In this document: piece after piece, positions 1-7,193 of the stretch | How positions within the stretch are numbered: position 1 is the stretch's first letter | Layout: each line of letters begins with the position of its first letter | From: an uncultured Spirochaetales bacterium | GTDB taxonomy: Bacteria > Spirochaetota > Spirochaetia > Sphaerochaetales > Sphaerochaetaceae | Assembly: GCA_949292445.1 (NCBI GenBank) | Contig: CASEZU010000016.1 | Coordinates: 1-15,812, forward strand | Direction: 5' to 3' | Length of the DNA: 15,812 bases | The notes under the pieces: model-generated | Told to the model about the DNA's origin: nothing | Database searches by the model: none | The model's input: only the letters and a program-made list of their open reading frames with translations | Made by a program: the position numbers and the translations under genes

Positions 1-18
1 AATCATATCGTTTCAGTA

Positions 19-47
19 TTGACTTAGATTCATCCTTTGGCTAATAT
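19..47 (+). promoter_or_regulatory. sigma-70 promoter of the rpmG-secE-nusG operon
   Basis: TTGACT (19-24) and TAATAT (42-47) are separated by exactly 17 bases, a near-consensus housekeeping promoter. Transcription should start near 54, leaving a leader of about 80 nt before rpmG. That leader holds a G-rich hairpin (72-78 with 84-90) and a small CGGC/GCCG hairpin (115-125) touching the SD GAGGAG (125-130). No other gene is visible in 1-136. It is the best candidate to drive rpmG, tRNA-Trp, secE and nusG. Confidence 0.8.
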
Positions 48-136
48 GAACCGACGGTAGCTGATAGCATGGAGGGGGAAGTGTCCCTTCGTCTGTCCGT
101 GAATGCGTAAAAAACGGCAATGCCGAGGAGATAAAA

Positions 137-316
137 ATGGCTAGTTCAAAGAAGAAAGGTCCTGTAGAGAAGATTGCTCTTCAGTGCACAGAGTGCAAGC
201 AGAAGAACTACACAACTCAGAAGAACCGCCGCAATACGCCGAATAAGCTTGAGCTTATGAAGTATTGCCCGTTCGAGCACAAGCACACTCTGCACCGCGA
301 GACGAAGATCAAATAA
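137..316 (+). CDS. rpmG: 50S ribosomal protein L33
   Basis: Small basic 59-residue protein of the large ribosomal subunit, recognised by its L33 pattern: a CxxC knuckle (Cys17, Cys20), the [10 protein letters not shown] segment and the C-terminal KHTLHRETK motif. The start is fixed by SD GAGGAG six bases upstream of ATG. The gene is shorter than many ORF-calling cut-offs and easy to miss. The second zinc knuckle is incomplete: Cys44 is present but the usual partner three residues on is Glu47, followed by His48. Zinc binding could therefore use a different fourth ligand or be lost, giving a form between the classical C+ and C- types. It is followed after 29 nt by tRNA-Trp and is presumably cotranscribed with it. 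Confidence 0.93.
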   Translation: MASSKKKGPVEKIALQCTECKQKNYTTQKNRRNTPNKLELMKYCPFEHKHTLHRETKIK

Positions 317-345
317 GAGAAGGGAATTCTCATCGGGGTGCGAGC

Positions 346-419
346 AGGTCAGTAGCTCCAACGGCTAGAGCACTGGTCTCCAAAACCGGGTGTTGTAGGT
401 TCGAATCCTACCTGGCCTG
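346..419 (+). tRNA. tRNA-Trp (anticodon CCA)
   Basis: A complete 74-nt cloverleaf can be drawn. The acceptor stem AGGUCAG/CUGGCCU has seven pairs including one G-U. The D stem is GCUC/GAGC, the anticodon stem CUGGU/ACCGG with loop CUCCAAA and anticodon CCA, and the T stem GUAGG/CCUAC with loop UUCGAAU. The discriminator is G73, as expected for tRNA-Trp. The 3' CCA is not encoded (the next bases are CTG), so it must be added after processing. It sits between rpmG and secE, so it is probably cut from a polycistronic transcript. Confidence 0.97.
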
Positions 420-448
420 CTGGCGCTCCGATGGAAAGGGTTAAGAGA

Positions 449-628
449 ATGAAGAAGATCGGAAGATATTTCAAGGAGTGCTGGCTCGAGATGAAGAAGG
501 TGTCATGGCCGTCAAGGGCTGTCGTCCTTCATTCAACATGGGTCGTCATCATCTCCACGATAGTTTTCGCAGTCGTGCTCGGTCTCGTGGATACCGTCCT
601 CGGTCTCTGCCTTGACCTTATATTCTAG
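449..628 (+). CDS. secE: preprotein translocase subunit SecE
   Basis: SecE is the small essential subunit of the SecYEG protein-conducting channel in the inner membrane. This is the short single-span form of 59 residues. An amphipathic N-terminal helix carries the conserved family motif EMKKVSWPSR (residues 14-23), followed by one hydrophobic transmembrane segment at about 30-54. I chose ATG 449 because GGAAAGGG (433-440) lies eight bases upstream and MKKIGRYF is a typical SecE beginning. An in-frame ATG at 431, adding six residues, is only 12 nt past the tRNA and has no SD. The gene is followed by nusG after 8 nt, the near-universal secE-nusG pair. Confidence 0.93.
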   Translation: MKKIGRYFKECWLEMKKVSWPSRAVVLHSTWVVIISTIVFAVVLGLVDTVLGLCLDLIF

Positions 629-636
629 GAGAGGAA

Positions 637-1209
637 ATGGCCAGAGGCTGGTACGTCGTCCATACATATTCAGGCTACGAGCAGAAGATAGAGAGAATAA
701 TCAATAAGCTCCGCTCATCAGATGCGGAGTTCTCTGCTTACTGTACAGGTGTCAGCGTTCCGATGGAGCAGGTGCCTGTGGTCAACGAGAAAGGCGAGAA
801 GAAGATCGAACTCAAGAAGGTCCTTCCCGGCTACATCCTCGTGGAGCTCGACCTCCCGGAGAACACATGGCGTACAGTGACTGCCAAGATCGCTAGGATC
901 CCCGGCGTCACAGGCTTCCTCACAGCGGACAAGACCGGAAAGAATCCTCCCAAGCCGCTTTCACAGCGCGAGCATACGGACATACTCCGCCGTACAGGCG
1001 AGATGCCTGAGGAGAAGGTCTTCCGTCCGAAGCAGGATTTCGAGAAGGGCGAGGAGGTCAAGGTCATTTCCGGACCGTTCGCATCCTTCAACGGAACAAT
1101 CGACGACATCGATCTTGCGAAGGGCAGGCTCCGCCTCTCTGTGCAGATTTTCGGCAGGTCAACTCCTGTCGAGGTTGATTTCTCGCAGGTTGAGAAGGTT
1201 CTGGTCTGA
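637..1209 (+). CDS. nusG: transcription termination/antitermination factor NusG
   Basis: NusG binds the RNA polymerase clamp through its NGN domain, and its KOW domain contacts Rho or ribosomal protein S10, linking transcription to termination or translation. The 190-residue product has the NGN domain at about 4-122, with WYVVHTYSGYE near the start, LPGYILVE at 63-70 and IPGVTGFL at 88-95. The KOW domain is at about 137-187, containing GEEVKVISGPFASFNG. Length is normal for the family (about 180-200). A strong SD, AGGAGAGG (627-634), overlaps the secE stop codon, so the two genes are translationally close. Only the region around 97-120, linking the two domains, looks variable. Confidence 0.97.
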   Translation: MARGWYVVHTYSGYEQKIERIINKLRSSDAEFSAYCTGVSVPMEQVPVVNEKGEKKIELKKVLPGYILVELDLPENTWRTVTAKIARIPGVTGFLTADKTGKNPPKPLSQREHTDILRRTGEMPEEKVFRPKQDFEKGEEVKVISGPFASFNGTIDDIDLAKGRLRLSVQIFGRSTPVEVDFSQVEKVLV

Positions 1210-1246
1210 GGCCGGAACATGTTTTTTGACATCGTGATTTAGAAAA

Positions 1247-1288
1247 TCTCCCCCGCAGCGGCGGGGTGGGAGCTCTTCGTTGAAGAGC
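1247..1288 (+). promoter_or_regulatory. two abutting hairpins in the rplK leader
   Basis: Between nusG and rplK, CCCCGC/GCGGGG (1251-1256 with 1261-1266, loop AGCG) extends by four more pairs across a one-base bulge (1247-1250 with 1268-1271). The next hairpin, GCTCTTC/GAAGAGC (1272-1278 with 1282-1288, loop GTT), follows with no gap. Position matches the place where L1 represses the L11-L1 mRNA in Escherichia coli, so an autoregulatory role is inferred. I could not match the structure to the known L1 target. It is not a clear terminator, because no U-tract follows. Confidence 0.5.
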
Positions 1289-1335
1289 GTTAATACCAGC
1301 GCGGAGCAATGGCTCCAGAGCGTAAGGAGAAAAAA

Positions 1336-1767
1336 ATGGCAAAAAAGAAGGTTACTGCCGTCATCAAGCTGCAGTGCCCTGCCCAGAAGGCCACGCCGGC
1401 ACCTCCTATCGGACCGGCACTCGGACCTCATGGGGTAAGCGCCCCTCAGTTCGTCCAGCAGTTCAATGACAAGACAAAGGGATATGAACCTGGACTCATC
1501 CTTCCTGTTATCATCACTGTCTATCAGGATAAGAGCTTCTCTTTCATCCTCAAGACACCTCCAGCAGCTGTTCTCATCAAGAAGGCTCTCGGTCTTCAGA
1601 CAGCTTCCGGCCAGCCCAACAAGACAAAGGTCGGCACGCTCACAGATGCACAGCTTACGGAAATCGCCAAGACCAAGCTCGAGGATCTCAACGCCAATGA
1701 TCTTGAGGCTGCGAAGAGAATCGTTGCAGGTACAGCCCGCTCAATGGGTGTAGAGGTGGAGAAGTAA
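1336..1767 (+). CDS. rplK: 50S ribosomal protein L11
   Basis: L11 binds the GTPase-associated region of 23S rRNA and is part of the stalk base contacted by elongation factors. The 143-residue product shows the proline-rich N-terminal segment APPIGPALG (about 22-30), [14 protein letters not shown] and the C-terminal rRNA-binding domain ending [11 protein letters not shown]. Length is normal (141-145). The start at 1336 is set by SD AAGGAG (1324-1329) six bases upstream and by the usual [13 protein letters not shown] beginning; an in-frame ATG at 1309 lacks an SD and would add an alien tail. After ALG the usual Gln is Pro (ALGPHG), an uncommon variant in the thiostrepton-contacting loop. The stop codon is one base from the rplA start. 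Confidence 0.97.
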   Translation: MAKKKVTAVIKLQCPAQKATPAPPIGPALGPHGVSAPQFVQQFNDKTKGYEPGLILPVIITVYQDKSFSFILKTPPAAVLIKKALGLQTASGQPNKTKVGTLTDAQLTEIAKTKLEDLNANDLEAAKRIVAGTARSMGVEVEK

Positions 1768-1768
1768 G

Positions 1769-2467
1769 ATGAAAAGAGGAAAGAAATACCAGGAAGCGGT
1801 CAAGAAGATCGACAGGTCAAAGGAGTATACGCTCCAGGAGGCCGCAGAGCTCGTGAAGAGCGTCGCATTTGCGAAGTTCACCGAGACTGTTGAGCTCTCC
1901 GTTGCTCTTTCTCTCAAGAAGAGCCAGTCCGTCAGGGACACCGTGGTTCTCCCCAACCAGTTCATGGCGCAGAAGAGGATCCTCGTATTCGCCAAGGGTG
2001 AGAAGGCTGAGGAGGCTAAGGCTGCTGGTGCTGCCTATGTAGGCGACACTGACCTCATCGACAAGATCAGGGGCGGCTGGATGGATTTCGACATCGCTGT
2101 TGCTACTCCCGACATGATGAAGGATGTAGGTAGGCTCGGACCAATCCTCGGAAGAAGAGGCCTCATGCCGAACCCGAAGACTCATACAGTCACCAATGAC
2201 ATCAAGGAGGCTCTCGAGGAGCTCGGAAGAGGCCGCGTTGAGTTCCGCTCTGACAAGACCGGTGTCGTTCACATGGCTGTAGGCAAGGTCAACATGGATG
2301 CTGCAGCAATCGCTGAGAACGCAAAGGTGACCATCGCTGAGATCATGAGGAAGAAGCCCTCCGATGCAAAGGGAGACTTCATCGTATCCGTGGCTCTCTC
2401 TTCTACAATGGGCCCCGGAGTCCGCGTGAACTATAAGGATGTTGCTGACGCTTCGGCGGCAGTGTAA
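1769..2467 (+). CDS. rplA: 50S ribosomal protein L1
   Basis: L1 forms the mobile L1 stalk that helps release deacylated tRNA from the E site, and in many bacteria it represses its own operon by binding the mRNA. The 232 residues carry the family landmarks: FTETVELSVAL near the N terminus, TPDMMKDVGRLGPILGRRGLM with MPNPK in the middle, and KTGVVHMAVGK in the C-terminal half. The start lies one base after the rplK stop, with SD GGTGGAG inside the end of rplK, so translational coupling is likely. Family MPNPKVGTVT reads MPNPKTHTVT here, a small local difference. Confidence 0.97.
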   Translation: MKRGKKYQEAVKKIDRSKEYTLQEAAELVKSVAFAKFTETVELSVALSLKKSQSVRDTVVLPNQFMAQKRILVFAKGEKAEEAKAAGAAYVGDTDLIDKIRGGWMDFDIAVATPDMMKDVGRLGPILGRRGLMPNPKTHTVTNDIKEALEELGRGRVEFRSDKTGVVHMAVGKVNMDAAAIAENAKVTIAEIMRKKPSDAKGDFIVSVALSSTMGPGVRVNYKDVADASAAV

Positions 2468-2479
2468 TGGAGGGATGAC

Positions 2480-3025
2480 ATGGAGAATTATCAGACACGT
2501 GTAACCCCGGCTAAGGAAGATGCTGTCGCAGCTCTCAGAGATGAGTTCAAGGATTACAACGGATTCATCTTTACAGACTACAGAGGAATGACCGTTCAGC
2601 AGATCACCGACATCAGGAAGGCCCTGAAGAAGGATGATGCTGCATACCGCGTCGTCAAGAACCGCTATGCGAAGATCGCTCTCAAGGACCTCGACAAGAT
2701 AGGTGCCGATGATCAGATGAAGGGACCGACAGCTGTCGCTCTCATCAAGGGCGATACAGCCAACACAGTTGCAAAGGTTCTCTTCAACGCGAACAAGGAT
2801 GGAGTCACCATCCAGGTCAAGGGAGCTCTTCTCGATGGCAAGTTCATGTCAGCTGAGGAGGTTGAGGCACTCTCGAAGCTGCCTACAAAGCTCGAGCTCA
2901 TCGCTTCCCTTATGGGTACGATGAAGGCACCTGTACAGAAGCTCGCTGCTACGCTTCTCGCTTATGTCGAGTCGAAGGGCGGTGCGCCGGCTGAGGCTGC
3001 TGCTTCTGAGGAATCACAGAACTAA
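2480..3025 (+). CDS. rplJ: 50S ribosomal protein L10
   Basis: L10 anchors the L7/L12 dimers to the 23S rRNA stalk base. The 181-residue protein shows the N-terminal rRNA-binding domain with NGFIFTDYRGMTV, KNRYAKIAL and KGPTAVAL. A C-terminal helix, LPTKLELIASLMG onward (about 134-165), binds L7/L12. It then ends in an Ala/Glu-rich tail of about 15 residues that makes it slightly longer than E. coli L10. SD GGAGGG lies five bases before ATG. Only 12 nt separate it from rplA, too little for the long L10 leader found upstream of rplJ in many bacteria, so any L10 feedback must act elsewhere. Confidence 0.97.
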   Translation: MENYQTRVTPAKEDAVAALRDEFKDYNGFIFTDYRGMTVQQITDIRKALKKDDAAYRVVKNRYAKIALKDLDKIGADDQMKGPTAVALIKGDTANTVAKVLFNANKDGVTIQVKGALLDGKFMSAEEVEALSKLPTKLELIASLMGTMKAPVQKLAATLLAYVESKGGAPAEAAASEESQN

Positions 3026-3026
3026 T

Positions 3027-3060
3027 ACGGTCCTAGTCTTCAAGTAACCTGCTAGACCGT
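3027..3060 (+). promoter_or_regulatory. rplJ-rplL intercistronic hairpin
   Basis: Two bases after the rplJ stop, ACGGTC (3027-3032) pairs with GACCGT (3055-3060). After a bulged C (3033), TAG pairs with CTA, enclosing a 15-base loop. GGTTTTAT follows, then the rplL SD. The nine pairs with a single bulge and a short U-run could be a weak attenuator, a processing site or a translational enhancer. L7/L12 is needed in four to six copies per ribosome, so a device that raises rplL output over rplJ is plausible. Function is inferred. Confidence 0.5.
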
Positions 3061-3082
3061 GGTTTTATAAGGAGAAGATAAT

Positions 3083-3457
3083 ATGGCTACAAAGGAAGAA
3101 ATCCTTGAATCCATCGCTCAGATGAGCGTTATGGACGTTGCGGACCTCATCAAGATGATGGAGGAGAAGTTCGGTGTCGTTGCTGCAGCTGCTGCTGTTG
3201 CTGGCCCTGCTGCAGGTGCTGCTGATGCTCCTGCTGAGGAAGAGCAGACTGAGTTCACAGTCGTCCTCAAGAGCGTCGATGCTGCAAAGAAGATCGCATG
3301 CATCAAGGAAGTCAGAGCAGTCACAGGACTCGGACTCAAGGAGGCAAAGGATCTCTGCGAGAACGGCGGCAATCTCAAGGAAGGCGTCAGCAAGGAAGAG
3401 GCTGCATCCATCAAGGAGAAGCTCGAAGCTGCTGGATGTGTTATCGAAGTCAAATAA
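3083..3457 (+). CDS. rplL: 50S ribosomal protein L7/L12
   Basis: Stalk protein present in several dimers per ribosome; its C-terminal domain recruits and activates GTPase factors (EF-Tu, EF-G, IF2). The 124 residues divide into an N-terminal dimerisation helix pair (1-32), an alanine-rich flexible hinge (about 33-52) and a compact C-terminal domain. That domain starts at [15 protein letters not shown] and includes the factor-binding [16 protein letters not shown] helix region. SD AAGGAG stands eight bases before ATG. Three cysteines in the C-terminal domain (in ACIKE, DLCENG and AAGCVIE) replace common Val/Ala positions. Confidence 0.97.
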   Translation: MATKEEILESIAQMSVMDVADLIKMMEEKFGVVAAAAAVAGPAAGAADAPAEEEQTEFTVVLKSVDAAKKIACIKEVRAVTGLGLKEAKDLCENGGNLKEGVSKEEAASIKEKLEAAGCVIEVK

Positions 3458-3480
3458 CACAGCTTTCCATCATGTTTCAT

Positions 3481-3548
3481 CCAGGTCCCTTTTCCGGGGC
3501 CTGGAATATGCCATCGGTGACCCCGATGGCTTAGGCGTCTGCTGACGC
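3481..3548 (+). promoter_or_regulatory. three tandem hairpins between rplL and rpoB
   Basis: The 129-nt gap holds three consecutive stem-loops. The first is CCAGGTCCC/GGGGCCTGG (3481-3489 with 3496-3504, nine pairs with one G-U). The second is GCCATCGG/CCGATGGC (3510-3517 with 3523-3530, eight perfect pairs). The third is GCGTC/GACGC (3535-3539 with 3544-3548). None is followed by a U-tract. In E. coli the same gap holds a partial attenuator and an RNase III site that lower rpoBC relative to the ribosomal genes; a similar role is inferred from position. Confidence 0.6.
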
Positions 3549-3586
3549 AAAGCAAGAAATGCGATCCAGTGTGCTATGGAGGTACA

Positions 3587-6500
3587 ATGATTCCCAGCAA
3601 AGGCAAAGGCATTAAGAGAGTCGATATCGGTTCTGAGCTCCCGGAAGTATGTGAACTTCCGAATCTTATCGGAATCCAGACCGAATCGTTCAGCAAGTTC
3701 CTTCAGCTGGATAGGGTTCTCAATGGCGAGGAGCCCAATCCATCCTATGGTCTTGAATCCGTATTCCGTTCTACATTCCCGATCGTATCCCCGAATGAGG
3801 ATATGAGGGTCGAGTACAACGGCTACAAGGTCGATATGGCCGGAATCAAGTATACGGAGTCGGAGTGCAAGAAAAAGGGCAGGACTTACGGAGTGCCAAT
3901 CAAGGCCAATGTTGCTCTCGAGACGAAAAATGGCGAGATCAAGGAGAAGGAGATCTTCTTCGGCGATTTCCCTTTGATGACGGATCGTGGTACTTTCATC
4001 ATCAACGGAGCTGAGCGTGTAATCGTTTCACAGATCGTCCGCTCACCCGGTGTCGTTTTCAAGGAAGGAAAGAAGAATGACTCCTCCTCCCTCTACTACG
4101 GCACGCTCTATCCGTACTCAGGCACGAAGCTCGAGTTCGTCCTCACCAGGAAGAACGAGAAGACTGAGACGAAGAAGGGCGAGCTCACAAGCGCCGCGGA
4201 GAGGAAGAAGGTCAACAACATAATCCAGGTCAGCTTCGGCAAGAAGCCGTTCCTCGTGACATTCTTCCTCCGTGTCCTCGGCATCGACACCAGGGAGAAG
4301 ATCGTTGCCGCATTCTACTCCTCAAAGGAGATAGTCATTGCGGACAGCCTCTCCGATGATGCCAGGTTCTATTCATATAAGGACATCCGTGTTGACGGAG
4401 ATCTCCGTTTCCCCGCAGGTTCCGAACTCGGAGCCATTGAGCTCGAGGAGCTCAGGAGCGCGGGCATGGAGACTGTCGAGGTCGTGGATACAAATGCCCA
4501 TGATCTCGATGCCCCGGCACTCGCTGTCCTCAAGACGCTCCGCCGTGAGCGCATTCTCTGCCCGAGCTACAGGCAGGAGGAGTCTGAGGAATTCCAGAAC
4601 GAGTACATCGGCCAGATTGTCGAGGCCTGCAGGAACTCGCTTCCCCAGAACCTCAAGACATTCCCCGATCCTAAGCGCGTCATAAGCTACTTCCAGGAGT
4701 TCTTCCTCCATGGACGCGGCTTCGAGCTTTCGGATATCGGCCGCCACAAGCTCAACAAGAAATTCTACGGAAGGGAGGAGGAGAAGTACCTTTCCTCTAC
4801 AGCCCTCACTCCGGATGATGTCGTCAACACTGTCAATTTCCTCATCCAGTTCTGCAACGGAACTGTCAAGGAGGATGATATCGACTCTCTCGGAAACAGA
4901 AGGGTAAGGACTGTTGGAGAGCTTCTTGAAATCACACTCTCCGAGGCATTCAACCGCATGGCCAAGACTGCCCGCGAGAAGATGAACATCACCGATGACT
5001 CTGTAAAGCCGCAGGAGATAATCTCCATCAAGCCGATCGTGGGCGCCATCAAGGAGTTCTTCGGTTCATCCCAGCTCTCGCAGTTCATGGATCAGATCAA
5101 CCCGCTTGCGGAGCTTACCCACAAGAGGCGTGTATCGGCTCTCGGCCCCAAGGGCGGTCTTTCCCGCTCCTCCGCGCGTGCGATCTACGAGGTCCGCGAC
5201 GTTCACTATACCCACTATGGAAGGATCTGTCCTATCGAGACTCCTGAAGGCTCGAACATCGGACTCATCCTCTCCCTCGCGAACTATGCCCGCGTGAATG
5301 AGTTCGGCTTCATCGAGACCCCGTACAGGAAGGTCGAGAACGGAATCGTCACGAATGATGTGCAGTATCTCGATGCGAATGATGAGGAGAGATGCTATAT
5401 CGCCCAGGGCAACGCCAAGATCGATGCTGAGGGACACTTCCTTGAGAAGGAGATCGCTGTAAGGCACTATGGTGACTACGGCGTGGCAAGCCCCGAGGAG
5501 ATCAGCTGGATGGATGTCTCCCCGCGCCAGGTTGTATCTGTCGCCACATCGCTCATCCCGTTCCTCGAGCACGATGACGCAAACCGTGCCCTCATGGGCT
5601 CGAACATGCAGCGCCAGGCTGTTCCTCTCGTCTTCCCCGAGGCTCCGCGCGTCGGTACAGGTATGGAGCAGAGGACTGCATATGACTCTGGCGTCCTCAT
5701 CAAGGCGAAGAGGGCAGGTACTGTCGAGTATGTCTCTTCCACTGAGATAAGGATCATTCCTGACAACCCTGAGATCAAGGGCGAGGTTGACAAGTACGAG
5801 GTCCACAAGTTCGAGAGGACGAATCAGGACTCCTGCCTCAACCAGAAGCCGATCGTCAATGTCGGTGACAAGGTCGCAGCCGGGGATGTGCTTGCTGACG
5901 GTCCTGCAACACAGAACGGAGAGCTCGCTCTCGGCCGCAACATCCTCGTAGGCTTCGTTCCATGGAACGGTTACAACTATGAGGACGCCGTCCTCATTTC
6001 CGAGCGCGTTGTCAGGGAGGATATTTACACCTCAATCCACATCAAGGAGTTCTCCATCGATGTGCGTGAGACAAAGCTCGGACCGGAGAAGCTCACAAGG
6101 GATATCCCGAACACGAGCGAGAAGCTCCTCGAGCACCTCGATGCCGAGGGTATAGTCTGTATCGGAACTTATGTGCATCCGGGCAGCATCCTCGTCGGCA
6201 AGGTAACGCCGAAGAGCGAGGCTGACACGACGCCCGAGGTCAAGCTCCTCAACTCCATCTTCGGCGAGAAGGCCAAGGAGGTGAGGGACTCGTCGCTGAA
6301 GGTTCCCCATGGAACAGAGGGCACCGTCATCGATATCCAGCGCCTGAAGAAGAGCGATAAGGATGAGCTCCAGCCGGGCGTTGATGAGACGATCAAGGTC
6401 CTCATCGCCACGAAGAGGAAGCTCAAGCAGGGTGACAAGATGGCAGGACGCCATGGAAACAAGGGTGTTGTGTCCCGTGTTCTCCCCGAGGAGGATATGC

Positions 6501-7180
6501 CTTACATGGCTGACGGCACTCCGCTCGACGTCTGCCTCAATCCACTCGGCGTTCCTTCGCGTATGAACATCGGTCAGCTCATGGAGACGCAGCTCGGCTG
6601 GGCAGCCGTGAAGAATGACAAGTGGTACAAGACCCCTGTCTTCCAGTCGGCGACTATGGAGCAGATCGAGCATGAGATGGAGGAAGCCGGACTGCCGAAG
6701 ACGAGCAAGACGACGCTCTACGACGGACGCACGGGAATACCGTTCGTCAATCCGGTATTCTGCGGATATATCTACTACCTCAAGCTGCATCACCTCGTCG
6801 ATGACAAGATGCATGCACGTTCGACAGGACCTTACTCGCTTGTCACGCAGCAGCCGCTCGGCGGAAAGGCTATGTTCGGCGGCCAGAGACTTGGAGAGAT
6901 GGAGGTCTGGGCTTTCGAGGCATACGGTGCCGCGAACACGCTGCAGGAGCTTCTGACCATCAAGTCCGATGACATGAAGGGCCGTGTCCAGATTTACGAG
7001 TCGATAGTCAAGGGTGAGCCGGCAGAGACTGTCTCCATGCCTGAGGCATTCAACGTGCTCGTACAGGAGATCAGGGGCCTTGCCCTCGATATGTCCGTAT
7101 ACGACGAGAACGGCAAGCAGGTCCCGCTTACGGAGCGCGACGAGGAACTCATCGCCAAGAGAGAGAAAGGCACTTTCTAG
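3587..7180 (+). CDS. rpoB: DNA-directed RNA polymerase subunit beta
   Basis: Beta subunit of RNA polymerase, forming one pincer of the active-site cleft. The product is 1197 residues. Landmarks in order: [12 protein letters not shown] near the start, RSPGVVF, the rifampicin cluster ([17 protein letters not shown], 491-507), HKRRVSALG (512-520), [46 protein letters not shown], and the C-terminal [18 protein letters not shown] that packs on beta'. ATG 3587 follows SD GGAGG (3578-3582); an in-frame GTG at 3569 lies before the SD and is rejected. Ser517 aligns with E. coli Ser531, so the Asn reported at this site in several spirochaetes is absent. Fork loop 2 (about 520-535) has roughly three extra residues, described in the findings. 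rpoC follows after 13 nt. Confidence 0.98.
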   Translation: MIPSKGKGIKRVDIGSELPEVCELPNLIGIQTESFSKFLQLDRVLNGEEPNPSYGLESVFRSTFPIVSPNEDMRVEYNGYKVDMAGIKYTESECKKKGRTYGVPIKANVALETKNGEIKEKEIFFGDFPLMTDRGTFIINGAERVIVSQIVRSPGVVFKEGKKNDSSSLYYGTLYPYSGTKLEFVLTRKNEKTETKKGELTSAAERKKVNNIIQVSFGKKPFLVTFFLRVLGIDTREKIVAAFYSSKEIVIADSLSDDARFYSYKDIRVDGDLRFPAGSELGAIELEELRSAGMETVEVVDTNAHDLDAPALAVLKTLRRERILCPSYRQEESEEFQNEYIGQIVEACRNSLPQNLKTFPDPKRVISYFQEFFLHGRGFELSDIGRHKLNKKFYGREEEKYLSSTALTPDDVVNTVNFLIQFCNGTVKEDDIDSLGNRRVRTVGELLEITLSEAFNRMAKTAREKMNITDDSVKPQEIISIKPIVGAIKEFFGSSQLSQFMDQINPLAELTHKRRVSALGPKGGLSRSSARAIYEVRDVHYTHYGRICPIETPEGSNIGLILSLANYARVNEFGFIETPYRKVENGIVTNDVQYLDANDEERCYIAQGNAKIDAEGHFLEKEIAVRHYGDYGVASPEEISWMDVSPRQVVSVATSLIPFLEHDDANRALMGSNMQRQAVPLVFPEAPRVGTGMEQRTAYDSGVLIKAKRAGTVEYVSSTEIRIIPDNPEIKGEVDKYEVHKFERTNQDSCLNQKPIVNVGDKVAAGDVLADGPATQNGELALGRNILVGFVPWNGYNYEDAVLISERVVREDIYTSIHIKEFSIDVRETKLGPEKLTRDIPNTSEKLLEHLDAEGIVCIGTYVHPGSILVGKVTPKSEADTTPEVKLLNSIFGEKAKEVRDSSLKVPHGTEGTVIDIQRLKKSDKDELQPGVDETIKVLIATKRKLKQGDKMAGRHGNKGVVSRVLPEEDMPYMADGTPLDVCLNPLGVPSRMNIGQLMETQLGWAAVKNDKWYKTPVFQSATMEQIEHEMEEAGLPKTSKTTLYDGRTGIPFVNPVFCGYIYYLKLHHLVDDKMHARSTGPYSLVTQQPLGGKAMFGGQRLGEMEVWAFEAYGAANTLQELLTIKSDDMKGRVQIYESIVKGEPAETVSMPEAFNVLVQEIRGLALDMSVYDENGKQVPLTERDEELIAKREKGTF

Positions 7181-7193
7181 GAGGAAAGACGGA

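Noticed and set aside
1226..1247. TTGACA at 1226-1231 as an rplK promoter
   Set aside because: No -10 box at 15-19 bases; the matching region is CTCCCCC. TAATAC at 1291-1296 has no -35 at proper distance.
1309..1335. Earlier ATG for rplK
   Set aside because: No SD, and the added nine residues include the SD of the real start at 1336.
3026..3070. The rplJ-rplL hairpin as a full intrinsic terminator
   Set aside because: Stem is bulged, the loop is 15 bases and only four U follow; rplL needs read-through to be expressed.
7014..7193. 60-codon N-terminal extension of rpoC inside rpoB
   Set aside because: The extension is arginine/serine-rich out-of-frame rpoB sequence; AGGAGG before ATG 7194 and the family start [12 protein letters not shown] define the true start.
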